Shown in pieces: positions 1 to 9,422 of a stretch of 64,000 nucleotides of DNA. The DNA lies in assembly GCF_003086295.3 (NCBI RefSeq), contig NC_092041.1, positions 97,675,827-97,739,826 on the forward strand, in the 5' to 3' direction. Positions within the stretch are counted from its first letter, which is position 1. Every line of letters starts with the position of its first letter. Source of the DNA: Arachis hypogaea. Lineage: Eukaryota; Streptophyta; Magnoliopsida; Fabales; Fabaceae. The position numbers and the translations under genes were made by a program. The notes beneath the pieces are model-generated. The model searched no databases, was not told where the DNA came from, and saw nothing but the letters and a program-made list of their open reading frames with translations.

Positions 1-1257
1 ACCATATTGAAGGAAGTCTCAGAAGAAGAAGGAATCAGACCCTCAGAACAGGAGCCAAAAATCTTGAAGGAAGATGTGGAAGAAGCTAAGCAGAAAAGTG
101 AAACTGAGCAAGCCAAGGAACTGCAAAATAAAGGCATGCTGGAAACATACCAACCAAAAGCACCATTTCCTCAAAGGTTAGGAGGAGGTGAAAAAGGGAA
201 AAAATATTCAAGGTTTTTAGAGACATTTAAGTCTCTCCATATCAATATTCCCTTCCTTGAGATTCTCCAGCAGATGCCTACACATATCAAGTATTTGAAG
301 GAATTGCTGAGCAAGAAAAGAGTTTTGAAGGGAGGACAAACTGTAATAATGAACAAAGAATGCAGTGCACTCATCAAGAAGGACATAGTCTCTAAGAAAA
401 CAGACCCAGGAAGTTTTCATATCCCCTGCATCATAGGGGAAACAAAAATTGACAGAGGATTCTGTGATCTAGGAGCTAGCATAAATGTGATGCCTCTGAC
501 TCTTATGAAGAGGCTACAACTGAATGAGGTGAGATCCACTGATGTAATCATACAATTGGCTGACAAAACTCAAAAGCAAGCTGAAGGGGTAGTTGAGAAT
601 GTGCTGGTGAAAGTGGGAAATCATTTCTTCCCCACAGACTTTGTCATTTTGGACATGGAGGAAAGCTACCTACACCCTATCATTCTGGGAAGGCCATTTC
701 TAGCCACTGCTAGAGCGCTCATAGATGTAGAACAAGGAGAGCTAATTTTGAGAACACATGATGAACAGCTCATTTTCCATGTTTTCAAACCTGCATCTGA
801 GCCTGAACCAGAACCTGAAAAGCCTAAGGATGATAGTAGCCATCTGTGTTTGGAGGAAAGCAATCCAGCAGCTGAAACTCTGAAACAGTCCTTGGAAGGC
901 AAACAAGAATTGCAAGAGTTAAAGCCACAAGAATCAATAGAAACAGATCAGAAGGATCCTCCTGGCATAAAGGTCAATGAAGAAATCCTCAAGAGAGAGG
1001 GAAGAATTGTAAAGAAATTGCCAAGAGGGTGGAAGAACAAGAAAATTCCCACTGGAGGTTTCTCTCCGGGAGATAAGGTGATATCAAGTCATTATCTGCC
1101 AATCCCACCTGGCCTCAAACCCATTCCTTCCCAGCTCCCTCAAGTGTTCACAATCATGAAAGTTCTTTCTATGGAACATTTGGAAATCATGAAGGAATCA
1201 AATGGGAACGTTTTCATGGTGAGAGGAGAGGACATCAAGCACTACAATCCACCTTAA
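1..1257 (+). CDS. gag C-terminus plus retropepsin-like protease of an Athila-like element (partial)
   Basis: The frame is open from base 1, so the true start is outside the window. The protein has a charged Glu/Lys-rich gag tail, then the conserved block around PFLEILQQMPTHIKYLKELL, then an aspartic protease-like domain with DLGASINVMPL as the active-site motif (Leu replaces the usual Thr/Ser after Asp) and ILGRPFLATARALID as the second conserved block. The C-terminal 80 residues (RGWKNKKIPTGGFSPGDKV ... VRGEDIKHYNPP) recur in the minus-strand copy at 34900. It is about 418 codons with no internal stop. Translation ends at 1257 with no RT fused downstream. Function is inferred from family resemblance: maturation of Gag in virus-like particles. 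Confidence 0.8.
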   Translation, partial: TILKEVSEEEGIRPSEQEPKILKEDVEEAKQKSETEQAKELQNKGMLETYQPKAPFPQRLGGGEKGKKYSRFLETFKSLHINIPFLEILQQMPTHIKYLKELLSKKRVLKGGQTVIMNKECSALIKKDIVSKKTDPGSFHIPCIIGETKIDRGFCDLGASINVMPLTLMKRLQLNEVRSTDVIIQLADKTQKQAEGVVENVLVKVGNHFFPTDFVILDMEESYLHPIILGRPFLATARALIDVEQGELILRTHDEQLIFHVFKPASEPEPEPEKPKDDSSHLCLEESNPAAETLKQSLEGKQELQELKPQESIETDQKDPPGIKVNEEILKREGRIVKKLPRGWKNKKIPTGGFSPGDKVISSHYLPIPPGLKPIPSQLPQVFTIMKVLSMEHLEIMKESNGNVFMVRGEDIKHYNPP

Positions 1258-2358
1258 CAAGGGACAACCGTCAAGCTAGTGACGTTAAAGAAGCGCTTCA
1301 TGGGAGGCAACCCATGCTTTAGTATCCTTACTCTTTATTGTTTTGCTTTGCATCTAATAAAGCATGGTTTCTTATGCATGAACTTGAATCCTCAGGACAA
1401 CTGTTGATAAGGTGCACTAAACACTGCATGTAAAATACAATTGGTCTCTAAGTTTGGTGTGCCTGAAGGCACCTCCAAATCTTATTCAAAATTGTATTCA
1501 GTCTTTCATTCAAGGTGCACAACCAAACATTAAGTTTGGTGTTCCTCTTTGAACACAGTTAATGAAAAGCAAGAAGTTCCTCTGGATTTAGAAATTCATG
1601 ACAAGTATACCAATTGCATGTTTTAATACTTTGATTTCAATTACTTTAGGTAGTAAAATTGTTTAGGATCAAAGAGCCAAAGTGACTATGATTTATTAGA
1701 ATTATGCACATTCATTAAGGGATTTCATGTCATCAGGAGACATTACCAAACACTAAGTTTGGTGTCCAGTAATAAGTGTGCATACATACAAAGGTCACGG
1801 CTATAAGCTCATGAAGTCAATCATTGATTTACAATTCAAAAAGAATGAAAAACATGTGCAAGTACTATTCATTATTCACATGGACCGAAAAAAATGATAG
1901 CAAATTTGTTTGTTTGTGCAGGTACAAAAGTAATGATAAGAATGGATGAAAAAGACAAAGGGGGGAGGTACGGTCTTGGTCAAAAAGGGAGTTCACAAGT
2001 CTTTGAAACTAACACATGGGAAAAGGAAGTTCTGCATGAAAAGATAGCTACATGTACAACTTAATGCACCCAGAATACTTCCAAGAAAGTTAAAAGCAAT
2101 TCGTCCTTCTCCCTAATTCATATATTTACCATCAAGCCATCCTTCACAAATCACCCTAGCCATCCATTTTTCACTTGCATGCACTATAAAGAATCATTTG
2201 GGGAACGAGTTCCACACCACCAAATCTCCTTCTTGCACATATTCTTTCATCATAGCATAACTATCTCTTGCCGAAAACAACTTCACCACACTTCTAACAA
2301 CACTTTCTTACTTCACCTTATCAACGTTAGCTTGTCACTTGCCAAAACTAAAGAACCA
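1258..2358 (+). other. Non-coding spacer between gag-protease and accessory ORF
   Basis: There is no ORF here. The block opens with the hairpin motif described separately. The phrase TAAGTTTGGTGT or close variants occurs near 1450, 1532 and 1757, each followed by a different short tail. The same phrase immediately precedes the LTR at 4925-4938. Confidence 0.6.
1265..1318 (+). other. Paired hairpin motif just after the protease stop
   Basis: Two inverted repeats lie back to back. CGTCA-AGCTAG-TGACG is at 1269-1284, and CATGGG-AGGCAA-CCCATG is at 1299-1316. The segment between them reads AAAGAAGCGCTT. The minus-strand relatives keep the layout at 34838-34892 and 41030-41080. The first stem (CGTCA/TGACG) is intact in the 34.8 kb copy, and the second stem is intact as GTGGG/CCCAC in the 41.0 kb copy. 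Its location between gag-pro and the downstream ORF suggests an RNA-level role, but that is inference. Confidence 0.6.
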
Positions 2359-3435
2359 ATGGCAGCCTCATCTAGCCACAAAAGAAGAAAAGACAAGCAG
2401 CCAATGGAGGAGGAAAGGGAATTTGATGCATGGAAATACAAATCAGTTTTTCATGAGATTCAGGCCGAATGGATGAGACCTAAAAGGGTACTAGCTGAGG
2501 TTCCCTTTGACCTTGAAAAGGATGAGTTCCCAAGTGTTTGGGAGAAGATCAAAAAGAGGAAGTGGGAGCTCCTGACTAAGCCAATCACTAAAATCAACAT
2601 CAACCTGGTGAAGGAGTTTTATGCAAATGCAGTGAGGGAGGATCCAACCGTGGAACCCACATACAAAAGCTATGTGAGAGGGGTGGAAGTTGACTTCAGC
2701 CCCAAGGCAATCATGAAAACTCTTGGCCTGAAAAACATACGTTTCAGCCAAGCAAGTTATGAGGAGAGGATGATAGGAGAACCTGACTATTCGACTATTG
2801 CTGAAGACCTTTGTGCCATCAGAGCTGAATGGGTGAGAAAAACAAGAGGGGCTCCAAGAGTCTTGAGAAGGGGAGACCTAACACCTGAAGCTAAAGGGTG
2901 GTATGCAATAGTTAGGAGATCCATCCTACCCACTGCAAACTCTTCAGAAATAGTCCCTAAAAGAGCTATCTTGCTACATTGCATTATGATGGGAGGGGAG
3001 ATCAAAGTTCATAAACTCATTGCTGAACAGATACAAGAGTTTAGTGAGAAAAGTGACCCTGACTCCTGGCTCCACTTCCCTAGCACCATCATCAGACTAT
3101 GCATCGATGCCCAAGTACCACTTGAAGATGCAAGACCTAATTGGCTACATCCTGGAATGGCCATAACTGCGCACAGAATGACTCTTGGCCCAATTGCTCC
3201 AAGACATACAAAAAGAAGAAATGAAGAAGGGCAACAAGCAGAAGAGGAGCAAGAGGCAGAGCAAGAAGCAGAGCAAGAAGGAGAAGAAGAGCAAGAAGAG
3301 CAAGGAAATCCAGAAAGAAGGCAACAAGTTCCCAGAGACCCCATGGAGATGAGCAGAATGCAGGAAATCATAGAAGGAATGTCTCAACAATACATGAGGT
3401 CTCAGGAGAGGCAAGAGGACTTTCACCTAAAATGA
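2359..3435 (+). CDS. Accessory ORF, plant transposon-type protein of an Athila-like element
   Basis: I chose the ATG at 2359 (MAASSSHKRRKDKQPMEEER) because the upstream in-frame extension to 2179 is His/Phe/Ser-rich and lies in leader-like sequence. The protein of about 358 residues resembles the conserved domain found in many legume Athila-like elements (WKYKSVFHEIQAEWM, then VKEFYANAV, then RGVEVDFSPKAIMKTLGL). It ends in a very acidic run of Glu/Gln/Ala repeats (3226-3300). The function of this domain family is not known to me. The frame closes at 3433-3435 with TGA, overlapping the ATG of the next ORF. I think the two are one original protein broken by a frameshift. Confidence 0.65.
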   Translation: MAASSSHKRRKDKQPMEEEREFDAWKYKSVFHEIQAEWMRPKRVLAEVPFDLEKDEFPSVWEKIKKRKWELLTKPITKININLVKEFYANAVREDPTVEPTYKSYVRGVEVDFSPKAIMKTLGLKNIRFSQASYEERMIGEPDYSTIAEDLCAIRAEWVRKTRGAPRVLRRGDLTPEAKGWYAIVRRSILPTANSSEIVPKRAILLHCIMMGGEIKVHKLIAEQIQEFSEKSDPDSWLHFPSTIIRLCIDAQVPLEDARPNWLHPGMAITAHRMTLGPIAPRHTKRRNEEGQQAEEEQEAEQEAEQEGEEEQEEQGNPERRQQVPRDPMEMSRMQEIIEGMSQQYMRSQERQEDFHLK

Positions 3436-3881
3436 TGGACATGCAAAGGAACTTTGAATCAAGATTCCTAGATCTGCAAAGGGAACAGAATTTACAATTA
3501 CAGGAATCCCTCAGCCACATATGCCAACACCAAGATGTCAATATCTTGGCAATCAAGGAAGCCACCACTTTGCAGAATGCAAGATATGCAGTTCAAGCTG
3601 ATTACAACATCAGTTCTCAAATCAAGCTTAACTACATAGGGGAACATCTACACAAGATGGACCCAGCATTCCCAGCTTTTGATGAGTATTTCAAAGGGAG
3701 GAAAGAAGGAGAAATGAACAAGGCAGTGATCCTTGAGAAAGGAGTGGAAGAAACAATGAAAAAAGCTGGATTCTGGACAAAGCTCATAAGAAAAGACAAA
3801 GGAAGTACAAGTGGTCAAAAAGAGACAAGAAGCAAGAAGAAGCAGGACCCCAAGAATCAAGAAGAACCAAGCAACAAATGA
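3432..3881 (+). CDS. C-terminal continuation of the accessory ORF in the next frame
   Basis: This open frame of 149 codons starts at ATGA overlapping the previous stop. It is rich in Gln, Glu and Lys, with a probable coiled coil (MMDMQRNFESRFLDLQREQN and following), a middle part YIGEHLHKMDPAFPAFDEYF, and a basic Lys/Gln tail. Heptad-like charge spacing continues smoothly from the end of the preceding ORF, which supports a single ancestral product split by an indel near 3430. No catalytic motif is visible. Confidence 0.5.
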   Translation: MMDMQRNFESRFLDLQREQNLQLQESLSHICQHQDVNILAIKEATTLQNARYAVQADYNISSQIKLNYIGEHLHKMDPAFPAFDEYFKGRKEGEMNKAVILEKGVEETMKKAGFWTKLIRKDKGSTSGQKETRSKKKQDPKNQEEPSNK

Positions 3882-4938
3882 GAGGTGGTCTTGTTCCTTA
3901 ATAATCAAATAATAGTTTGTGAATTGTCTTTATGAGCTTTCTTTCATTTTAAGTCATTTAAGTTTTATGTGAAATTTCTAGTATGTTTGTCTGTTTACTG
4001 CTTTGAATAAAGTGAATTCCTAGATGTTTGGATATAACTTCACCTTCTTAAACAAATGCTTGCCATGCTTGTTCTGTTTCCAAAAATAAAAGAAAAGTTT
4101 GAACAAAAGTAACTTGGCTCAATTAGTGACAAATCAAGTAGAATTAAGTGGTGGTATGCATGCTTGATTGTTTAGTCAGCTCACTGGAAATTGAGTGTAG
4201 AATTATCATTTTTGTGTAGAAGTTGAATACTGTCTATGATCTTGATGAATAAATGTCTTTGGCCATGAAAAAGAAAGAAAAAGAAGAAGAAAAAGCCACT
4301 GAAAAAGGGCAACCAAAAAGAAAAGAATTGAGAAAATAAGCTAGGCACCAATGGTTTGAACTTCTGAGACAAATGCCTGTGGTGTTTATGTATTAAGGAT
4401 ATGCTTGGATGAATAGGTTCTGAGGAGTGTTTCAACACTTGGTAACTTGGGTTAACTAACCCGGGATTATCAATCAAAAGTCCATTATCAAGAGCAACCT
4501 AAATACAAAACATTTAGTCACACAAAGAGGTGCTGGGCACCAATGTCTCAAGAAGAAATGTGAACTAAAATGCCTGTAGTGGATATGTGTAGTGCACTGA
4601 TAAGAAAAAGAAAATGCCAAAGGGTTGTGCAACACATGACACTGAGCAAACAAGGAGCAAAGGAAGCTCTAAGAAAAAGAAAAAAAACAAAGAAGGGAAA
4701 AGTGCCAAGGACATAAGAATAACAAGAGGCCATAGCAGTGTTTGATGGATGCAATGAAAAAGTGATAATCTTACCTGATAAGAATGAAAAAGTGATGCTG
4801 CAACTTTCTGCATAAAACCCTTCTGATGAACTTCAAATGCTTGCTAATATAGCCAATGTAATTGCTTTGTGTTTCATACTTTCTTCTCAAATAACTCAGG
4901 ACTTGCTTAGGGACAAGCAAGTATTAAGTTTGGTGTTG
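3882..4938 (+). other. 3' non-coding region and polypurine tract of the Athila-like element
   Basis: There is no convincing gene. A-rich blocks with AAGAAA repeats (4265-4330 and 4660-4710) generate long but meaningless Phe/Leu/Ser frames on the minus strand. Just before the LTR the sequence reads GGGACAAGCAAGTATTAAG followed by TTTGGTGTTG, the position expected for the plus-strand priming site. The same order occurs before the minus-strand LTR at 38988. Confidence 0.55.
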
Positions 4939-5248
4939 TGATGCCAAGGCATCTTAGGCTAGTTTCACTAGCATTTTTCTGTTAGTTTTAGTTGTTTTAT
5001 GCATTTTCTTGAGCTTAAAGTAACCAAGAATGGTTAAATGAATAACAAAGCAATGAACCATCCAAACATTATGATTTTGATGCAAATTCCATGAGTTTTT
5101 AGTTATATTACTTGAATGCTATGAATGGAAGATTTCTCATGAAATTTTGCAAGACTTTGATGCAGTTGTTTGGATGATTTCAGGGAAGAAGAGGCTAGGC
5201 AAGGAAGCAACAAAAAATCAATAAAGGAAGCTTGAATATCACATGTGG

Positions 5249-5975
5249 AGTTTAAGTTCCAGTTTAAGCTTAAACTGGAACTTAAACTACCAAACCATAT
5301 AATGCTGGGAAGTGGCGTTTAAGCTCCAGTTTAAGCTTAAACTGGAGCTTAAACGCCAAAATCATGAAAGCTGAGGAATGCTGAAACTGGCGTTCAACCT
5401 CCAGTTTAACCTTAAACTGGAAGTTAAACACCAGAATGAGAATTGCACCAAGGAGCATTTCCACGTTTAAGCTCCAGTTTAACCTTAAACTGGAGCTTAA
5501 ACGTGTTCGACCAGAATTTTCCTCCAGGGAACCATTTCCACGTTTAAGCTCCAGTTTAAGCTTAAACTGGAGCTTAAACGTGTTCGACAATTCTCCTCCT
5601 GGGTTGCTTTCTTCATTCCCACGTTTAAGCTCCAGTTTAAGGTTAAACTGGAGCTTAAACGTGTTCGACATTTCACCCTCCAGGAAGCATTCCACGTTTA
5701 AGCTCCAGTTTAACCTTAAACTGGAGCTTAAACGTGTTCGACCCAATTTCTCCTCCAGGGTTGCAATCTTCATTTCCACGTTTAAGCTTCAGTTTAACCT
5801 TAAACTGAAGCTTAAACGTGTTCGACAATTCCACCCTCCAGGATTGCCTTCTTCCATTTCCACGTTTAAGCTTCAGTTTAACCTTAAACTGAAGCTTAAA
5901 CGTGCTTGAATTATATCACCTCCAGGAGTGTCCAACGTTTAAGTTGCAGTTTAAGCTTAAACTGCAACTTAAACG
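5249..5975. repeat. Array of ten long palindromes inside the LTR
   Basis: The inverted repeats are at 5249-5288, 5313-5358, 5387-5434, 5462-5505, 5539-5582, 5620-5663, 5693-5736, 5777-5820, 5861-5904 and 5936-5975. Those at 5249, 5313, 5539 and 5936 are perfect over 40-46 bp. Most of the others have a 2 bp centre (CC or GG) between 21 bp arms. The arm is CACGTTTAAGCTCCAGTTTA or close. The arms are separated by variable 30-45 bp spacers that often contain CTCCAGG and TTCGAC. The period is about 75-85 bp. Confidence 0.95.
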
Positions 5976-6299
5976 CCACTTTGTGAAGGGGTTTCTGGGC
6001 CAAAGATATTGCAGTTTAAGTTAGTATTTGAGCACAAACATTGACTTAAACATACTCTGGTATGAAACCCAATTGAATATCATGGTTTATGGGATTGGGC
6101 CTGAAGAATTGATGAGTCTGGAATTTCAATTTGTTGAGTCATGTGTCATTACTTGATTATCACTAAGTTGGCTCAATGAATGTTACAGAATTGGATCAGC
6201 AGCCTCATCAGGATTATGGATCATAAACCCAAAGCAAAAGGAAATCAAGGAAAGGCCTCAAAGCCCAAGAAACACAACAGAAGCTCAATTTAGAAAGTG

Positions 6300-6307
6300 T
6301 ATAAATA
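6300..6307 (+). promoter_or_regulatory. TATA box of the LTR promoter
   Basis: TATAAATA sits downstream of the palindrome array and about 0.9 kb before the LTR end, a normal position for a plant LTR promoter. RNA would start near 6330. It is predicted from sequence only. Confidence 0.5.
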
Positions 6308-7213
6308 GGATAGAATTTAAGTTAGAGAGGACTTTTACGACGGGACTTTAGGGATCATTTTTCTAGTTTTCATACTTATTGTAATTGAATTCAGAGCTAT
6401 GACTCACTAAACCCCTTTCATTGGGTTAGGGAGCTCTATTGTAATTCAATGAATCAATAATAGTTTTTATCTTCTTCTTCAATCTTTTCTCTTGAATTTT
6501 GTTAGAAAGCTTCTCGGTCTAATTCCATTGGTTAGTTATCTTGGGAAAGAAACTATCCATAATTGGAATCCTTCGGAACCTTGGGAAAGGAATGGAGGAT
6601 TCATGCTAGAGAAGCTTTCTCACAGTGAATTGGATTGGGGTTTGGATGGATATTGTGACATGTAATCCTACCAAATTGTGGTTCATGAAACTGTGTGGTA
6701 TAATCAGTGATCGAGCATCATCTCTTCTTATGAACATTTAAACCAAGGGATTGGGAATTTGTTTGTTTTTAGAGAGAATTGGTGAGCCAAGGGATTGGGA
6801 TCCAATCGTATAAGATTGCCAAGCAAAATTCAATGAATGCATTGGTTGAGGAAGGGATAAAAATGTTTTGATTCGGAGATCTCAATATCTCCTGAAACCC
6901 AATGAATTCCCCATTTCTGATCTACACTTTCTCTTTACATTCTGCAATTAAATTCATGCAATCACCCCCATCCCCTTTTAATTTCAGCACTTTAACTTCT
7001 CGCTCTTTAATTCATGCAATTTAAGATTCCGCAATTCTCATCTAAATCTTGATTCCGCTCAACTAGAACAAACTTCTAATCCGAATTGCTCATTCAACCA
7101 ATCCTTGTGGGATTCGACCTCACTCTATTGTGGGTTTTTACTTGACGATAACCGGTGCACTTGCCGGAAGGAATTTTTGCCGATTGTGCAATTTCCTAAA
7201 ATCGTAGCTATCA

Positions 7214-8232
7214 AGTTTATGGCTATCAAATACATTCAATATACTCTTTGTCAACTACAGAAACAGGGAGAAAGACAATACTATCTACCCAAGATAACAA
7301 AGAAGAGGGGACCTTTGATGACATGTTGACAATTACATACTGAGACATAAAAGCTACACCTACAAATACAAAATAAGCAAGTCATCACAAAAGAACTCGA
7401 ACACTAGTAAAGCGAATCAGGTAAAAGAAACCAAAATACAAAATACAATTTCAAAACATCTTTTTCAAAACCAGAAAGTGCAGAAATGGTATCTCTCCTG
7501 CACTAACAGCAGGGACGCCATTTGGGGCACCATAAACACATTCATTAAGTCACAAAAGACTACAGTCTTTCAAAACTCTAGAAACATAGTTCAAACATAC
7601 CAAAGGAATGACAAAAACCAGTTTCACCAAGGAGTTCTTTATTAGGAGACAAAGCGACAACAGCCAACAATTTTCCAAAGAAAAAGTTTCAAAGATAAAA
7701 ACAAAACCAAGAATATGAAGAACCTCTATTATTAACCAAAAGGTCACCTCAATGCAAACAAATTCAAAAAAGACCAACAAACAGTTATGCGAAAAGGAGC
7801 CAAGAGTCAACAGTACCAGCCTTGATGAAGAATTCGAATAAGGAAAGGGCACATCAAGCAGCAAAGACACGGTCGATCCTCTTCACCAAACGCTCTTTCG
7901 AATGAATCAAGATAAAGAAAATCTTGAAAAATCCCAAACGATAGTGAAACAAACAAAGAGAGGAAATTTTTGCGAAGAAGGGAGCAACAAAAGCTTTTCT
8001 GAAATGGGGAAAGAAGAAGAAGAAGAGCGTGAAGCGTTTTTATAAGAGAAGAGTGAAAAATAGTCCTTTTTATCCCCCTCTTTAAAGACTTACGCGAATC
8101 CCTAGGGAACTGCCGCAAAACGTGGGCCCCTCATTTAAAGAGGTAACGTTCAAATTTTAAAACACGTCGAAACCGAAATCACGAAATGCTTGAGCCCAAC
8201 CTCTTGTAAAACTCGGATTCAAGCAGGGGTAC
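7214..8232 (+). other. Probable 3' internal region of a Tat-like element
   Basis: No supported gene is here; the minus-strand frames lack any recognisable domain. The end of the block (AAACTCGGATTCAAGCAGGGGTAC) resembles the priming tract before the Tat LTR at 55544 (CGAGCAGGGGCAC). That makes this the internal 3' side of the element whose LTR begins at 8233. The junction with the Athila LTR near 7213 is not resolved. Confidence 0.4.
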
Positions 8233-8728
8233 TGTTCATATCGTGGCCTAAATCCATAAAAGACAGGCCCAGTAAGGGGAAAACGCCCAATCCAAAGAGG
8301 TGGCCTCCACCATATATCCGACCTCTTTGAAGAGGTCGGACACAACCAAGGGAGCTCAGCTGTACTTATCCAAACAAGTAACTGCCTCCACGAATCTCTC
8401 TAACTATCTCTATCTTCCCCAAAAGATAGATCCCAACAAACTCCTAAGATAAAGGGAACGATCATCCATCAATAAATGTGGAACTACTTCAACAAAGGTG
8501 GTTATTAACTGTACTATAAATACACTAACACCCTTTAGGTATATATATGTTCTAATCTACTTAAAACCTGCCTAAAATCCTTGCTAACTTAAGTATCGGA
8601 GTCTCTTGCAGGTACCACCCCTTACTTTCTCACGAGGAATCCGGACGACGGCACCTCGACACTCGAACAGGTCGGACGCTGCCTCAGAAGGAATCTAAAT
8701 CTCACGCCAGACTCAAATCAACATTTCA
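8233..8728 (+). repeat. LTR of a Tat-like Ty3 element
   Basis: It starts TGTTCAT after a purine tract and ends ATTTCA. Directly after it comes GGTAACCCTCG, the same as the sequence that follows the LTR of the Tat element at 49969. A TATA-like ACTATAAATA is at 8513-8522. The length of 496 bp is close to the 534 bp LTR at 49435, and both contain GACCTCTT/AAGAGGTC inverted motifs. It has priming-tract-like DNA on its left and a primer-site stub on its right. Confidence 0.7.
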
Positions 8729-8739
8729 GGTAACCCTCG

Positions 8740-9060
8740 AAATTATTATTATTATTATTATTATTATTGGCAATTAAAACAATGATAATAACATTAATAA
8801 TTGTAATAATAAGAATAATAGTAATAATAATTTTAATAATCAAAATAACACTAATACTAATTATAACAATAATAATGATAATAGAGATATTATAATAATA
8901 ACAGTAACGTTAATAATGACACTAATAAAAACAATAACAGCAATAATAATTAAGTGAAATAATAATTACGACAATAATAAGAAAGAGCAGTATAATACTA
9001 ATAGACAAAAAAAAACAGTATAAAAGCAAAGGTTATTGCAAGAATAATATTAACGATGAC
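8740..9060. repeat. Degenerate ATT/AAT simple repeat
   Basis: A clean ATT run at 8743-8767 is followed by about 290 bp of cryptic AAT-type repeats with interruptions. No gene is seen from here to 9420; the remainder is AT-rich. Confidence 0.85.
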
Positions 9061-9422
9061 TATAAGATTAACTTATATTTAAATTTGTCCCAACTCTCAA
9101 TTACTATAATTTAATATTTACAAATCGATCCCTATATTTAAGTATATTTATTTATTACTTGATCCTTCAAAGTTCGGATTATTATTTTTTTTTGTCACCG
9201 AAAAAAGCTCCATGATATGAAACACAAACTTTGAATGGGTCACTATCGTAAACCAAATCGAATGGTAAGAATGGATTTTTTTTTAATTATGATTTTGAAC
9301 GAGCCTTCCACTTGTGCACTATATGACAACATGCACTTTTTAATTTAGATATTGAAGGAGAAATAGTGTAGGATATAATTATAGAATGTACGGGTGTTTT
9401 ACGCAATTGTAGTGTTAAGAGT

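Larger units (their letters stand above)
1..7213 (+). mobile_element. Athila-like Ty3 LTR retrotransposon, 3' portion, cut by the window edge
   Basis: Order on the plus strand is gag-protease ORF, a non-coding block with hairpins, an accessory ORF, a purine-rich tract, then a long LTR starting TGATGCC at 4939. The same layout is seen on the minus strand at 33763-37598, where the gag, the primer site and the LTR are also present. No reverse transcriptase, RNase H or integrase lies between the protease stop (1257) and the LTR (4939), so this copy looks non-autonomous. The right LTR boundary (about 7213, after TATCA) is approximate because the left LTR is outside the window. Confidence 0.8.
4939..7213 (+). 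repeat. 3' LTR of the Athila-like element
   Basis: It begins TGATGCCAAGGCATC directly after the purine-rich tract and runs through a palindrome array (5249-5975), a TATA-like promoter (6300) and a U5-like end with GGTGCACTTGCCGG, a phrase also close to the inner end of the LTRs at 37599 and 42658. I place the end at TATCA (7209-7213). The length of about 2.27 kb suits Athila-type LTRs. The right boundary is uncertain by tens of bases. Confidence 0.7.

Noticed and set aside
2179..2358. N-terminal extension of the accessory ORF from 2179
   Set aside because: His/Phe/Ser-rich, leader-like composition; the ATG at 2359 begins the conserved-looking protein.
3009..3426. Minus-strand Ser/Cys/Leu-rich ORFs
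   Set aside because: Antisense of the Glu/Gln-rich repeat of the accessory ORF.
5282..5909. Two overlapping coding regions on opposite strands
   Set aside because: They are forced by the palindromes and have no independent coding signal.
5249..5975. CRISPR-like array of repeats and spacers
   Set aside because: The repeats are 40-46 bp palindromes in an LTR with variable, partly shared spacers in a plant genome; there are no cas genes.
7550..8118. Minus-strand hydrophobic ORFs
   Set aside because: No domain, no promoter; they lie in the internal 3' region of a Tat-like element.
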